Below, piece after piece: positions 1-9,355 of a DNA stretch of 64,000 bases. Location: NCBI GenBank assembly GCA_022826705.1, contig JAJDUJ010000007.1, positions 147,134 through 211,133 of the forward strand, given 5' to 3'. Within the stretch, counting starts at the first letter, position 1, and each line of letters begins with the position of its first letter. Position numbers and translations under genes: made by a program. Below the pieces are notes generated by a model. The model made no database searches, was not told where the DNA came from, and saw only the letters and a list, made by a program, of their open reading frames with translations. Source of the DNA: Acidimicrobiia bacterium (GTDB lineage: Bacteria; Actinomycetota; Acidimicrobiia; Acidimicrobiales; Bin134).

Positions 1-74
1 ACGGCGCGTACATTTTGATCGACGGCGGCTCGCTAGCGTGGCGAGGCACCGTGGAACAACTGGGAATGGAGTAA
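1..74 (+). CDS. C-terminal end of a short-chain dehydrogenase/reductase (partial)
   Basis: Only the last 24 codons are inside the window, in the frame beginning at base 3 and ending at TAA 72-74. They read GAYILIDGGSLAWRGT followed by a short tail. The ILIDGG ending is the usual C-terminal strand of classical SDR oxidoreductases, which close the cofactor-side sheet with a (V/I)DGG motif. The next gene begins 4 bases later, so the two are probably co-transcribed. Substrate cannot be judged. Confidence 0.7.
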   Translation, partial: GAYILIDGGSLAWRGTVEQLGME

Positions 75-78
75 TCCA

Positions 79-486
79 ATGGCAGACAAACAAGCAGTAA
101 CCGAGCTTTTGAACCACGCCGGAGTGGCTTACGACGTGGGCGACAGCGACTTCCTCATCGGGATGTTCGCCCCTGATAACCCGGTGTTCGCAATGACGAT
201 CGCTGGCGGAGACCCGATCACCTTCGAGGGGTCGGAGGCCATCGCCGGTCTGTTCAGCGGGGCGATGGAGGAGCAGACCGATCAGCGCCGCCACGTGGTG
301 ACCAACCTCTACTTCGAGAACGAGTCCGAAGACTCCATCACCGCCATCAGCTATCTGGTGCTCATCACCGTGGAGAACGGCCAGCTCACTGTCCTCTCCA
401 GCGGCGTGTACACCGACGACTGCGTGCGAGTGGGCGACGACTGGAAGATCCAGAAGCGCTCCTTGGCCCTCGATCTGCCTTACTAG
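79..486 (+). CDS. NTF2-like / SnoaL-like family protein
   Basis: This 135-residue protein has the size and layout of the SnoaL/NTF2-like cone fold. An N-terminal helix (ELLNHAGVAYDVGDSDFLIG) is followed by alternating strands including RRHVVTNLYFE and a closing WKIQKRSLALDLPY strand. Members act as small-ligand isomerases, cyclases or dehydratases, or as non-catalytic binding proteins. The start ATG is 4 bases after the upstream SDR stop, with GGAG just before it. The pairing with an SDR and a downstream acyl-CoA ligase suggests catabolism of a hydrophobic acid or steroid-like compound, which is an inference. Confidence 0.7.
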   Translation: MADKQAVTELLNHAGVAYDVGDSDFLIGMFAPDNPVFAMTIAGGDPITFEGSEAIAGLFSGAMEEQTDQRRHVVTNLYFENESEDSITAISYLVLITVENGQLTVLSSGVYTDDCVRVGDDWKIQKRSLALDLPY

Positions 487-545
487 GCACGGTCGGCCAT
501 GAGCGGCCATGAACATCGCTACCGGTCTCTAGAAAGGAGCCGCAG

Positions 546-2105
546 ATGAACATCGGCCAGATTCCCGCCAAGTGGGCTCGGCAGACGCCGAACCGCGAGG
601 CGATCATCGACTCCACCACCGGCCAGCGGGTCACCTTCGCGGCCTTCGACGAGCACGTCCGCCGGCTGGCCAACGGACTGGTTGGCTTGGGCCTGGAGAA
701 GGGCGACCGGGTCGGCATCTTGAGCCAGAACTCGGTGGAGTACGCCGCGCTGTACTTCGCCTGCGGGCGCTCTGGCCTGGTGGCCCAACCAATGAACTGG
801 CGGCTGTCGGCCCCTGAGTTGGCCAAGATAGTCAACAACGGCGAGCCCCGGGCCTACATCACCCAGGGCGCATACGCCGCTGAGTCGGCCGAACTTTCCA
901 GGCTGGTGAGCTCGGTAGAGTACTGGCTCCAGTACGGCGAAGGTGGCGACGGCTCCTACGAGGAGCTGGTTGCCTCGTCGTCCGACGCCGAACCCGAGGC
1001 GTCTTCCGAGGTGGGCGACACCGACCCGCTGTTCATCCTCTACACCGGGGGCACCACCGGAGAGTCCAAGGGCGCCCTGCACAGCCACCGCAGCGTCTAC
1101 TTCGGGATGCTCAACCAAACAGTGGCCGAGCGCATCGTCCCCAGCGACGTGTACATGCTCACCGGGCAGATGTTCCACATTCCGGTGGTGCTGGCCATGA
1201 ACTACCTGGCCCACGGCTGCCCGCTGGTGCTGATGAACTTCGACGCCACTTTGGCCCTGGAGTTGATCCAAGAAGAGGGAGTGTCGGCCTTCCTGGGCGT
1301 CACCACCATGTTGAACTGGATGATGGCGGTGGAGGGGTTCGACGACTACGACATCTCCAGCCTCCGCAACATCCAATACGGCGGCGGACCCATGCCCTCC
1401 CGGGTCATCACCGAGGCCATGGACAAGTTCCCCTGCACGTTGATCCAGGGCTACGGCCAGACCGAGGGCACCACCATGTGTTTCTTGTCGCAGGAAGACC
1501 ACATCCGGGCCATTCGCGACGACCACCGGCCAGAGCGGCTGCGGTCGTGCGGTCGAGAAGGGTTCGTGACCTCGGTCCGGGTGGTGGACTCCGACGGCAA
1601 CGACGTGCCCTGTGACGGCAAGACGCCGGGACAGATAATCGTGCGGTCGGAGGCCAACATGCTGGGCTATTTCCGCCGCCCCGACCTCACCGCCGACACC
1701 ATCAAGGACGGCTGGATGTGGACCGGCGACATCGCCACCTGGGACGACGAGCGGTACGTGTTCATCGTGGACCGGGCCAAAGACATGATCATCTCCGGCG
1801 GGGAGAACATCTACTCGGTACAGGTTGAGGAGGCCATCGCCACCCACCAGGCTGTGCTGGAGACCGCGGTGATCGGCGTGCCCGACGACACCTGGGGTGA
1901 GTCGGTGATGGCTTACGTGGTGCTCAAGCCGGGGATGTCCGCCACCGAGGACGAGATCATCGACGCCGCCCGCCAGAACTTGGCCTCTTACCAGAAGCCA
2001 CGCTCGGTGGCCTTCGTGGACGAACTGCCCAAGGCGCCCACCGGCAAGATTCTCAAGCGGGTGTTGCGCGACCCCCACTGGGCCGACGAAGAGCGCCAAG
2101 TCTGA
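546..2105 (+). CDS. Acyl-CoA synthetase (AMP-forming, FadD-type)
   Basis: This is a full-length 519-residue adenylate-forming enzyme. It carries the P-loop YTGGTTGESKG (residues 166-176), the A5-type GYGQTEGT motif near 302, the WTGDIA hinge motif region, and a C-terminal PTGKILKR containing the catalytic lysine. Such enzymes activate a carboxylic acid with ATP to the acyl-adenylate and then load CoA. AAGGAG lies about 7 bases before the ATG. It sits directly downstream of an SDR and an NTF2-like protein in the same direction. The chain-length preference cannot be read from sequence. Confidence 0.9.
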   Translation: MNIGQIPAKWARQTPNREAIIDSTTGQRVTFAAFDEHVRRLANGLVGLGLEKGDRVGILSQNSVEYAALYFACGRSGLVAQPMNWRLSAPELAKIVNNGEPRAYITQGAYAAESAELSRLVSSVEYWLQYGEGGDGSYEELVASSSDAEPEASSEVGDTDPLFILYTGGTTGESKGALHSHRSVYFGMLNQTVAERIVPSDVYMLTGQMFHIPVVLAMNYLAHGCPLVLMNFDATLALELIQEEGVSAFLGVTTMLNWMMAVEGFDDYDISSLRNIQYGGGPMPSRVITEAMDKFPCTLIQGYGQTEGTTMCFLSQEDHIRAIRDDHRPERLRSCGREGFVTSVRVVDSDGNDVPCDGKTPGQIIVRSEANMLGYFRRPDLTADTIKDGWMWTGDIATWDDERYVFIVDRAKDMIISGGENIYSVQVEEAIATHQAVLETAVIGVPDDTWGESVMAYVVLKPGMSATEDEIIDAARQNLASYQKPRSVAFVDELPKAPTGKILKRVLRDPHWADEERQV

Positions 2106-2108
2106 TTC

Positions 2109-2132
2109 GGCGGCGGGCCCGACCCCGCCGCC
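2109..2132. terminator. GC-rich hairpin between convergent genes
   Basis: GGCGGCGGG (2109-2117) and CCCGCCGCC (2124-2132) form a perfect 9-bp stem with a 6-base loop. It lies between the stops of the acyl-CoA ligase (+) and the M16 peptidase (-). There is no T-tract, so it may stop or protect both transcripts without being a classical intrinsic terminator. Confidence 0.5.
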
Positions 2133-2147
2133 AGCCAGAACAACTCC

Positions 2148-5144
2148 TTACGGCAGCACCCGGACGATCTGGATGTGCTGATCGGGGTCGAACAGCAACG
2201 AGGCCAGATCTTGCACATCGGCCAGTTCCAGGGCCTCCAGCTCCTCGATCAGCCGTCCAGGAGTGGGCAGCTCGTCGTCGCCCACATAAGCCCGGCGGGA
2301 CAGCACACCTATCCAATCGCTGTTGGCGACCAACTCGTAGTCGTCACCAGCCACCGAGCGGGCCTGTTCGAATTCCTCAGCCAAGATCTCGCCGGCATGC
2401 AATTCGGCCACGATTCGGCCCATCTCCGCCTCGATTCCCGCCATCTGCTCGGGATCACCGCTTGCGGATACATCAGCGGTAACCCGCGGCTCGGGGGTGA
2501 TCGCCTGGCCAATGGACGCAGAGGCTGCGTAGGTGTCGCCCAAATCCTCCCTCACGTCCTCTACGAGCCTCGTATCCATGATCACGTTCAGTACCCTGGT
2601 GGCAACCTGAGTCGCCGGGCTCACGCCCAAAGGCGCCTCGAAGGTGTAGGTAACCGAAGTCGCCTGATTGTCCGGACCCAGCACCACCTCGCGGCGCACA
2701 ATCCCCTCAGGCTCCGCGGCACGCCGGTTGGTGTAGCTGTCGGCTTGGCGGGCGGGAAGGGTTCCCACATAAGTGCGGGCCATCTGCCCCACGGTGTCGC
2801 GGTCCACATCGCCGACGACGATCACCTCGAGGTCGTCCACTCCGCCGAAACGCTGGCGGTATATGCCCAGCAGTTCCTCGGCATTCAGGGAGTCGAGCCT
2901 CTTTTGAGGAGCGGCCAAGTTGAACCAGCCGAAGGCCTCCCCGTGTCGCGCCTCCAGGAATGCCAGTGCCTCCTGCCAACTGGGATCGGATTGCGATAGG
3001 GAGAGAATGATGCCCCCGATGTCGACAGCTTCGGCGAAGGCCTGCTCGTCTACCCGCGGCTGGGTCATGTACAGGTGCATGAGCTGGAACATCGTCTCGA
3101 CGCCCGCGGAATCAGAAGCGCCAGAAAAGCCCTCGGTTGTCTCAGCAATGTACGGCTCCACCCCGGCGTTGCGGTCATCCAGATAGCGGGAAATCTGCGA
3201 CGGGCTCAGATCTCCCAAACCACTGTTGACCACCGCCCGGGTCGCCAGGTACTGGGCCAACGGCCGTTCCCCTTCTTCGAGGGCCGACCAGCCGCCCCAC
3301 GAGGTCGCTCTCAAGTTGATCTCATTCTCGGCTATATCAGAGTAGGCGAAAGCAACTCTGGCGCCGTTGGGGAACACCCATTCATAGGCGTCGTCCAGCT
3401 CATCAGTGAGAGCTTCGATCGGCCCCTCACTCACCGGCTCTACCGGTTCGGGCACTGACAGGAGTTCTGTGGCCTCTGTGGGCTGAGCCGGCAGCTCTCC
3501 CGGCTCAGCGGCTTCCAGTGCTGCCTGCATCTCCTCGACGGTGGGAATCTCGGAGGTATCGGTGCCCACCGCGATCAGGATCACGCCGCTTTCGTCCAAG
3601 ATCTCCCGGTATCGCTCAGTGAGATCGCCGATCTGGATCTCTTCGAGCAGCGCATCGACACGAGCTGCGGTGTCTTCCAGCGCTCCGATGTCGCCGCCCC
3701 CCAAGAAGTGCGAGGTGTAGCGGCTGGCGTGCTGCCGATCCTGGATTGTGGGCGCCGCCTCGACCGCGGATTGCAGGTCGGCTCTGATCGTGTTGGCCGC
3801 CCTTTGCAGGTCGGCTTCGGCGAAACCGTGCTCCGCCAGGCTCAGGAGCAGCGACCAATAGTCGGTAAGGGCAGCCGAGAAGTCATCGGCCCTCAGGTTG
3901 GTGCCGTAGTACCGCAGTCCCCGGGTGTAGGAGAAGGCGCTCCAGTGCGTCGGATCGATCTGCGACAGGAACCCCTGCTCGTAGCCGTCTTGCAGGCGGT
4001 TGCCCACCATGATGCTGATGATCTCCTCGGTCCAGAGCTCCCGGTCGCCGTCGACAGTGCTGGGATCCCAAGAAGGCAGGCGAATATCCAAGGAGAGATA
4101 GGTGTAGGACTGCTCTGGGGAAGTGGCGATGTCGAAAGTCGGCGCCGGGTTCAGTGCCGACCAGTTGTCCGGGGCGTTGGGGGCGTCTCCGGCCTCGATG
4201 TCGCAGAAGTGCTCCTCAACCAGGTTCTCGAGCGTCTCAATGGGAAGGTCGCCCACCGCCACCACCGCCATATTCGACGGCACATACCACGTCTCATAGA
4301 AGTCCCGCAGGTCCTCTGCGGTGGTCGCCTCGATTACCTCCACCGTTCCGATGGGCGACCGGGCCTCATACGGGGTGTCTCGCACGTACATCTCGTCGAA
4401 CACCTGATGCACGACGCCGTCGCCGGTCTCCTCCCTCAGGCGGTATTCGTCGCGGATGATCCCCCTCTCCTCCTCCACATCATCGGGCGTGATGGTGGCG
4501 GCGTGGGCCCACTGGGAGAGCACATCGAATGCGGTGGCCACCGAGTCCTCTTCCTCGTCGATGACCAGGTCGAGCATGTAGACGGTCTCGTCGTATGAGG
4601 TGTAGGCATTGATGTCGGGGCCGAACTCCACCCCGATGGATTGGAGCGCATCGGTGATCTCGTTGCCGGGGTACTTCTCGGTGCCGTTGAAAAGCATGTG
4701 CTCCAAGAAGTGGGCATAGCCCGCCCCTTGAATGGGCTCGTTCAAAGACCCCGCATCCACCGCCAACCGCAGCGACAGGGCGCCGCCCGGGCTGTCGTTG
4801 GAGCGCACGTAATAGGTGAGCCCGTTGTCCAGCGTGCCGATCTTCACATCGGGGTCCACCGGCAGGAGGCCTTCACCTCGAGCGCCGTCGGCAGCCACTT
4901 CGGCGCTCTGGCAAGTGGCTTCTCCATCCTCCGCGGGCCCAGGGTCGGCGACTTCGTCGGCTTCCCTCTCGGCCTCCGAGGCAACCGTCGGCGCTGCGGT
5001 GGCCTCAACAGTCGGAGCTGGCTCTTCCGCCGCCGTGGCTTCACCTGCGTCGATCGCGCCGGTGACCGGCACATGGGTTTCGCTGTCCGAACAGGCGGCC
5101 GCTATCAGGACCGCGCTCAGCAACAGGATCAGGAGCTTCTTCAT
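2148..5144 (-). CDS. M16 family zinc metallopeptidase, predicted lipoprotein
   Basis: This 998-residue protein has a lipoprotein signal peptide (MKKLLILLLSAVLIAAAC, lipidated Cys18) and an acidic Ala/Pro/Glu linker to about residue 95. Two pitrilysin-type repeats follow. The first has the inverted zinc motif HFLEH (His145, Glu148, His149) and a downstream acidic patch at ERGIIRDEY that supplies the third ligand in this family. The second half (from about residue 590) lacks HxxEH, as in two-domain M16 proteases where the C-terminal half is structural. It probably degrades peptides outside the membrane. It lies 99 bases downstream of the ABC ATPase gene in the same direction and may share its transcript. 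GAGGCGGG precedes the ATG. Confidence 0.88.
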   Translation of the reverse strand: MKKLLILLLSAVLIAAACSDSETHVPVTGAIDAGEATAAEEPAPTVEATAAPTVASEAEREADEVADPGPAEDGEATCQSAEVAADGARGEGLLPVDPDVKIGTLDNGLTYYVRSNDSPGGALSLRLAVDAGSLNEPIQGAGYAHFLEHMLFNGTEKYPGNEITDALQSIGVEFGPDINAYTSYDETVYMLDLVIDEEEDSVATAFDVLSQWAHAATITPDDVEEERGIIRDEYRLREETGDGVVHQVFDEMYVRDTPYEARSPIGTVEVIEATTAEDLRDFYETWYVPSNMAVVAVGDLPIETLENLVEEHFCDIEAGDAPNAPDNWSALNPAPTFDIATSPEQSYTYLSLDIRLPSWDPSTVDGDRELWTEEIISIMVGNRLQDGYEQGFLSQIDPTHWSAFSYTRGLRYYGTNLRADDFSAALTDYWSLLLSLAEHGFAEADLQRAANTIRADLQSAVEAAPTIQDRQHASRYTSHFLGGGDIGALEDTAARVDALLEEIQIGDLTERYREILDESGVILIAVGTDTSEIPTVEEMQAALEAAEPGELPAQPTEATELLSVPEPVEPVSEGPIEALTDELDDAYEWVFPNGARVAFAYSDIAENEINLRATSWGGWSALEEGERPLAQYLATRAVVNSGLGDLSPSQISRYLDDRNAGVEPYIAETTEGFSGASDSAGVETMFQLMHLYMTQPRVDEQAFAEAVDIGGIILSLSQSDPSWQEALAFLEARHGEAFGWFNLAAPQKRLDSLNAEELLGIYRQRFGGVDDLEVIVVGDVDRDTVGQMARTYVGTLPARQADSYTNRRAAEPEGIVRREVVLGPDNQATSVTYTFEAPLGVSPATQVATRVLNVIMDTRLVEDVREDLGDTYAASASIGQAITPEPRVTADVSASGDPEQMAGIEAEMGRIVAELHAGEILAEEFEQARSVAGDDYELVANSDWIGVLSRRAYVGDDELPTPGRLIEELEALELADVQDLASLLFDPDQHIQIVRVLP

Positions 5145-5243
5145 ACCCGCCTCGTGGGTTCAGTGTTCAACTCGGCTCAACAGAGCCCGTGGCCGCAAAC
5201 AGTACCGACCCCCAGTGACACATCTCACACCACCGGCTGAGAA

Positions 5244-6788
5244 TCAGTGCTGGCTGTAGCAGATCTCCACGATGGCCGGCTCGGTGACTTCGTCACCCTC
5301 CAGCTCACCGACGATTCGACCTTCGTGGAGCACCAGCACCCGTTGGCACACGCCGACCAGCTCGGAGAACTCCGAGGAGATGAACACCACCGCCTTCCCT
5401 TCGGCGGCCAACTCCTCCATGATGTCGTAGATCTCCTCTTTGCCGTCTACATCCACCCCGATGGTGGGCTCATCGAAAACCAATACGTCCGCGCCCTGCT
5501 CCAGCCATTTGGCGATGACCACCTTCTGCTGATTCCCGCCCGACAACAATCGCACCAGTTGCCGGTCGTTGGGGGTGGCGATGCTCAACCGATCGATCCG
5601 GCGGTCAGCCGCCTGCTTCTCCGACCGTACAGACGGGGCTGGCACACGGGGATGCACCCGGTGGCGGTCCAACGAGGCCAGCGTGATGTTGTTGCGCACG
5701 CTGAAATCCATGATGTTGCCCTGGGTCTTGCGGTCTTCAGGCAAAAGGGCCAAACCTGCCGCCATTGACTCTGCCGGATGGTTGTCCCTGATCTCTTGCC
5801 CATGCACCCGAACCGCGCCCTCTCGACGGTGGTCGGCACCGAACACTGCCCGAACCAACTCGGTACGGCCACTGCCCATCAGCCCGCCTATACCCAGAAT
5901 CTCTCCCTTGCGCACGTCGAAAGAGCAGCCATGCACGCCGGTATCGGCACTCACTCCGTTAACATCTAACACCACCTCCGTGTCTGGACGACTGCCTACT
6001 CCCCGACTGGCCCTTCGTTCAGTGGCGGTTTGGGCGTGTTCATGGCCGGTGATGTGGGAAATCAGCAAGGAGCGATTCAGCGATGCGGTGGGTTCGTCGG
6101 CCACCAATTGCCCATTGCGCATCACGATCACCCGCTCGGTGAGCTCAAATATCTCCTCAAGACGGTGCGACACATACACCACGGTGATCCCGTCGTCTCG
6201 CAAACGACGAACGACGGCAAAAAGGTGCTCGATCTCCTCATCAGTTAGCGATGCGCTGGGCTCGTCTAGCACCAGAAGCTGCGCCTGCTGAGCCAATCCT
6301 CGGGCAATCATCACTAGCCGCTGCTTGGCCACGCTCAATTCCCCCACCGGCTCGCGAGGATCGATGTCTGCCTCCAGCCGGGCTATGGGCTCGGCGGCCC
6401 GTCGGTACAGCTCGGCCCAGTCCACGAACAGGCCCATCTTGCGGGGATAGCCCAGACCCATCATCACGTTTTCGGCTACCGACAAGTCGCCGACATCCTG
6501 CAAGTCTTGGTGCACGAAGGCCAGCCCAGCGTCGGTGGCATCGTGGGGACGGTGGAGCTCCAGGGGCTCGCCGTTCAGCTGCAAGTGGCCTTCATCGGCG
6601 TGCTCCGCGCCCGCAATGATCTTGATGAGCGTGCTCTTGCCCGCCCCGTTTTTGCCCACCAGTCCGACGATCTGGCCAGACTCCAGCGATACGGTCACAT
6701 TGTCGACCGCGAGCACTCCCGGATAGCGCTTGGTTACCTCGGAGATCTTGAGAAGCGATGTCGGTACAGCTAAAGCGGAGGTTGTCAT
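5244..6788 (-). CDS. Sugar ABC transporter, double ATP-binding protein (RbsA/XylG type)
   Basis: This 514-residue protein has two tandem ABC ATPase domains, as in carbohydrate importers of the CUT2 class. The first domain has Walker A GKNGAGKST, signature LSVAKQR and Walker B LLVLDEP. The second has the degenerate nucleotide site GLMGSGRTE and the strongly conserved LLSGGNQQKVVIAKW typical of RbsA/MglA/XylG. The ATG at 6788 overlaps the permease stop by four bases (ATGA), indicating translational coupling. A longer frame upstream would run into the permease and is not needed. It powers uptake with the permease and binding protein upstream. The sugar is unknown. Confidence 0.92.
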   Translation of the reverse strand: MTTSALAVPTSLLKISEVTKRYPGVLAVDNVTVSLESGQIVGLVGKNGAGKSTLIKIIAGAEHADEGHLQLNGEPLELHRPHDATDAGLAFVHQDLQDVGDLSVAENVMMGLGYPRKMGLFVDWAELYRRAAEPIARLEADIDPREPVGELSVAKQRLVMIARGLAQQAQLLVLDEPSASLTDEEIEHLFAVVRRLRDDGITVVYVSHRLEEIFELTERVIVMRNGQLVADEPTASLNRSLLISHITGHEHAQTATERRASRGVGSRPDTEVVLDVNGVSADTGVHGCSFDVRKGEILGIGGLMGSGRTELVRAVFGADHRREGAVRVHGQEIRDNHPAESMAAGLALLPEDRKTQGNIMDFSVRNNITLASLDRHRVHPRVPAPSVRSEKQAADRRIDRLSIATPNDRQLVRLLSGGNQQKVVIAKWLEQGADVLVFDEPTIGVDVDGKEEIYDIMEELAAEGKAVVFISSEFSELVGVCQRVLVLHEGRIVGELEGDEVTEPAIVEICYSQH

Positions 6789-7783
6789 CGCTGGGAAGCA
6801 CCAAGACGTGTAAACGCCATAGCCAACAACAAAATGCAACCCTTGGCAATATCCCTAACTCCGGTGCTATATCCCTCCAAAATTAGGCCCCGGTCAACCG
6901 CTTGCAAGAAGATCACGCCGAGCACCGTCCCCGGCACGTTGAATAGCGCACGCCTTGAGGCTGCGGCTCCCAAAAAAGCTGCGGCATAGGCTCCAAGTAG
7001 CGTTGAGAACCCGCTGTCAGCCACTGCCGAAGCAGTCCTCGCTGTTGAAGTAACCGCGGCAACCAGGGCCATTGCGCCGACAATGACAAAGCCAGATGCT
7101 CGTAATAGTTTGACATTTATGCCAGATAATCTTGCCGCTTCAGGATTGCCGCCAATGGCATACATATAACGACCCACTTCTGTCTTAGACATCAGCAGCC
7201 ATAGCAGTATCGCCATTCCTATAGAAATCCACACCGGCGTATGCAAGGAAAGCCAGGGGTCCGGTTGACCAACACCAAAGTCGCGATAGATATCGGGTAG
7301 ACCTCCTGAGCCAGTGATATTTCGGCCATCAGCACTCTCATACCTAGTGCCGAACAAGATCAGTCCAGTAGCAAGAGTAGTGATAAAGGAAGGCATTCCT
7401 ATATATGAGACCAACGTGCCGTTGACAACACCAGCAACAAGACAGAATGCTAAACCAATCAGGATTGCCCAAACCCAATACCAGTCATGATTGACAATAA
7501 GGAGCACGACAATCGCCCCTGCCGCCGACTGTATACCAGTAACAGATAAGTCGAAATCGCCCATTGCAAGAACCGCAGTGAGTCCTAAGGCTAGAAGCAG
7601 CAGTGGAGATGCTATGTTGAGAGTGTTACGAATTCCAGGATCTATATACCGGTCATTGAGAATTGCGAACGTAACAACACTGGCTAAGAGAGTCAGTATG
7701 ACCCCATATTGAGAAATAAATGATAGAACACTAAAGGCAGGACGCGACTTCAACGATTCAGAGGGAGTGGTCGTGTCAGTCAT
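6785..7783 (-). CDS. Sugar ABC transporter permease (RbsC type)
   Basis: This 332-residue, very hydrophobic protein belongs to the BPD_transp_2 family of CUT2 importers. The conserved cytoplasmic stretch AIGGNPEAARLSGI (around residue 210) is the loop that contacts the ATPase. GAGGAGG lies about 8 bases before the ATG. It follows the binding-protein gene after a 118-base gap holding a perfect hairpin, and overlaps the ATPase start by four bases. Its base composition is odd: bases 7081-7140 and 7621-7680 contain only 24 and 25 G+C of 60, against 35 of 60 in a sampled stretch of the ATPase gene. Confidence 0.9.
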   Translation of the reverse strand: MTDTTTPSESLKSRPAFSVLSFISQYGVILTLLASVVTFAILNDRYIDPGIRNTLNIASPLLLLALGLTAVLAMGDFDLSVTGIQSAAGAIVVLLIVNHDWYWVWAILIGLAFCLVAGVVNGTLVSYIGMPSFITTLATGLILFGTRYESADGRNITGSGGLPDIYRDFGVGQPDPWLSLHTPVWISIGMAILLWLLMSKTEVGRYMYAIGGNPEAARLSGINVKLLRASGFVIVGAMALVAAVTSTARTASAVADSGFSTLLGAYAAAFLGAAASRRALFNVPGTVLGVIFLQAVDRGLILEGYSTGVRDIAKGCILLLAMAFTRLGASQR

Positions 7784-7822
7784 TCCTAGAGCCTCCTCAA
7801 GTCGGGATTAGTTCCCAAGCGC

Positions 7823-7862
7823 GATTGAGCCGGCGACAAGACTGCTTGTCGCCGGCTCAATC
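7823..7862 (-). promoter_or_regulatory. Perfect 18-bp intercistronic hairpin between binding-protein and permease genes
   Basis: Arms 7823-7840 and 7845-7862 are exact reverse complements (GATTGAGCCGGCGACAAG) separated by the four-base loop ACTG. On the transcribed minus strand it follows the binding-protein stop by 39 bases and precedes the permease Shine-Dalgarno. No U-tract follows. It probably acts as a 3' stabiliser or partial attenuator, giving more binding protein than membrane components, as known for other binding-protein-dependent operons. Confidence 0.75.
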
Positions 7863-7901
7863 ATAGACATCAGGTATGCGCCACAGCGCAAGAACAGGGA
7901 A

Positions 7902-9080
7902 TTATCCGCAGTTTGCGACCCCGCTGAATTGTCCGCACCACTTGTTGCGGAAGTACTCCTCGTAGTCACCTGGGGGATCCGGTGCTGGAACCTCAGTGCT
8001 GTCGGCTGGCATGGCATTGACGGTGTCAATGGTGACCACCTGCCGTACGGAGAAGATTCGGCCGTCATAGCTCGGGGCACGCTCTTGGCTCGGCTCGGTG
8101 CCAAATACCAGCATCTGGGCAACGGCATCCACCTGCGCCCAACTCTGCCACTCCAGCTTCTCGTCCACCGCAGCGTCTACTCGGCCGTCGCGGATGTCAT
8201 TGACCGTGGTCGGATTGGCGTAGAAGGTGACCAATAGCGGTCGATCTGGATCGTCGCCATCGGGATAGAGGGCTCCAATTGCCGAGGCAGCGCCGATGGA
8301 AGCAACCGAGAAGTTGATCCAAACAGCGTCAACATCGTCATACTGCTGCAACTTGGTGGTCACATCAGCCTCGGTACCAGCCACCAGGTTGGCGAAGTCG
8401 CCTTCCCACTGGTCGACAACCGTGATGCCGGTCCCCTCGATAACCGAGTTGAGCCCGGTAATGCGCTTGTCGCTCCATGCGGTGGGCACCGTCTGCACAA
8501 TGATGTTGCCCCCTTCAGGAAGCTGCTCAACCAGATAGTTGGCAAGCTGCACACCGAGGTCGGTGTCATCGGAGGCGAAGCTGGCGATATAGAAGTCGCG
8601 GGGATCAACCTCGCCGCCGGCTGACAGCACCGGCACGCCCTCGGCCTCGGCCCGCTCGAGCACGTCGGTGATGAACGCCTCGGGGATGCCGTCGGTAAGC
8701 ATTACGTCGATGTCGGCGTCAAGCAGCTGGTTACCGCACACCGGCATCTGTGCCGGGTCGCCGGCGGCATCGCAGGTCTCATAGCCCCAGCCGAGGAAGT
8801 CCACCGCTTCCTTCGCAGCGTCCTCAATGCGCTTTCCGGCCTCATCGGCATAGATCCACTGGAGGTACCCAATCGTGATGTCGGGCAGCTCCGGAGCCAT
8901 TTCTTCAGTGGGCTCAGGGGCCGGAGCCTCAGTGGGTGCCGCGGTCGGTGCCGGGGCCGGAGCCTCAGTAGCCGGGGCAGGCGCTGGCTCATCAGCGACG
9001 TCGTCGTCGTTGCCGCACGCCGCGGCAACCAATGTCAACGCCAGCAGTGCAGCCAGCAGCTTCCACAAAGAGCGTTTCAT
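7902..9080 (-). CDS. Sugar ABC transporter substrate-binding lipoprotein
   Basis: This 392-residue protein has a lipoprotein signal (MKRSLWKLLAALLALTLVAA then Cys22), a tether of Pro/Ala/Glu repeats to about residue 65, and a periplasmic-binding-protein fold of the RbsB/XylF type beginning at PDITIGYLQW. GGAGAGGGG sits just before the ATG at 9080; the open frame continues 27 codons upstream without support. The ligand is not identifiable. It is the first gene of the importer operon and is followed by the 18-bp hairpin. Confidence 0.88.
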   Translation of the reverse strand: MKRSLWKLLAALLALTLVAAACGNDDDVADEPAPAPATEAPAPAPTAAPTEAPAPEPTEEMAPELPDITIGYLQWIYADEAGKRIEDAAKEAVDFLGWGYETCDAAGDPAQMPVCGNQLLDADIDVMLTDGIPEAFITDVLERAEAEGVPVLSAGGEVDPRDFYIASFASDDTDLGVQLANYLVEQLPEGGNIIVQTVPTAWSDKRITGLNSVIEGTGITVVDQWEGDFANLVAGTEADVTTKLQQYDDVDAVWINFSVASIGAASAIGALYPDGDDPDRPLLVTFYANPTTVNDIRDGRVDAAVDEKLEWQSWAQVDAVAQMLVFGTEPSQERAPSYDGRIFSVRQVVTIDTVNAMPADSTEVPAPDPPGDYEEYFRNKWCGQFSGVANCG

Positions 9081-9270
9081 AGTTGTCCCCTCTCCGGACG
9101 ATTGAGCGTCAGTACAACGCTTGAGGCTCCAATAGTAGGAAAATCGTCTATCTGGCACCAATCCCCCGCACCCGGTGCTATCAGTGCATCACCGCGAGCG
9201 CTTCTGGCCGCGGGCTATACGCTGCCTTACCCGGGAGCGCAGACACCCCCCAAGCACGTTTCTATTCATT

Positions 9271-9309
9271 TCTAGTGATGTATAAATATATTCGCTATAC
9301 TATCCTAGA
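9271..9309. promoter_or_regulatory. AT-rich imperfect dyad upstream of the AAA ATPase gene
   Basis: The left arm TCTAGTGATGTATA (9271-9284) mirrors TATACTATCCTAGA (9296-9309): TCTAG and GTATA are conserved in both arms around four unmatched bases. The sequence is strikingly A+T rich for this genome and contains TATACT (9296-9301), a good -10 candidate for the gene at 9356. The rest of the divergent gap 9081-9355 shows no gene. Confidence 0.4.
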
Positions 9310-9355
9310 AGTGGGTATAAAGTCCTCGGCAATTTTCAAATGGGAGGAAAAAACG

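Noticed and set aside
519..2099. A 526-codon open frame antisense to the acyl-CoA ligase.
   Set aside because: It is a shadow of the high-G+C ligase gene; its translation is rich in Gly, His and Val, has no recognisable domain, and the opposite strand has full ligase motifs and a ribosome site.
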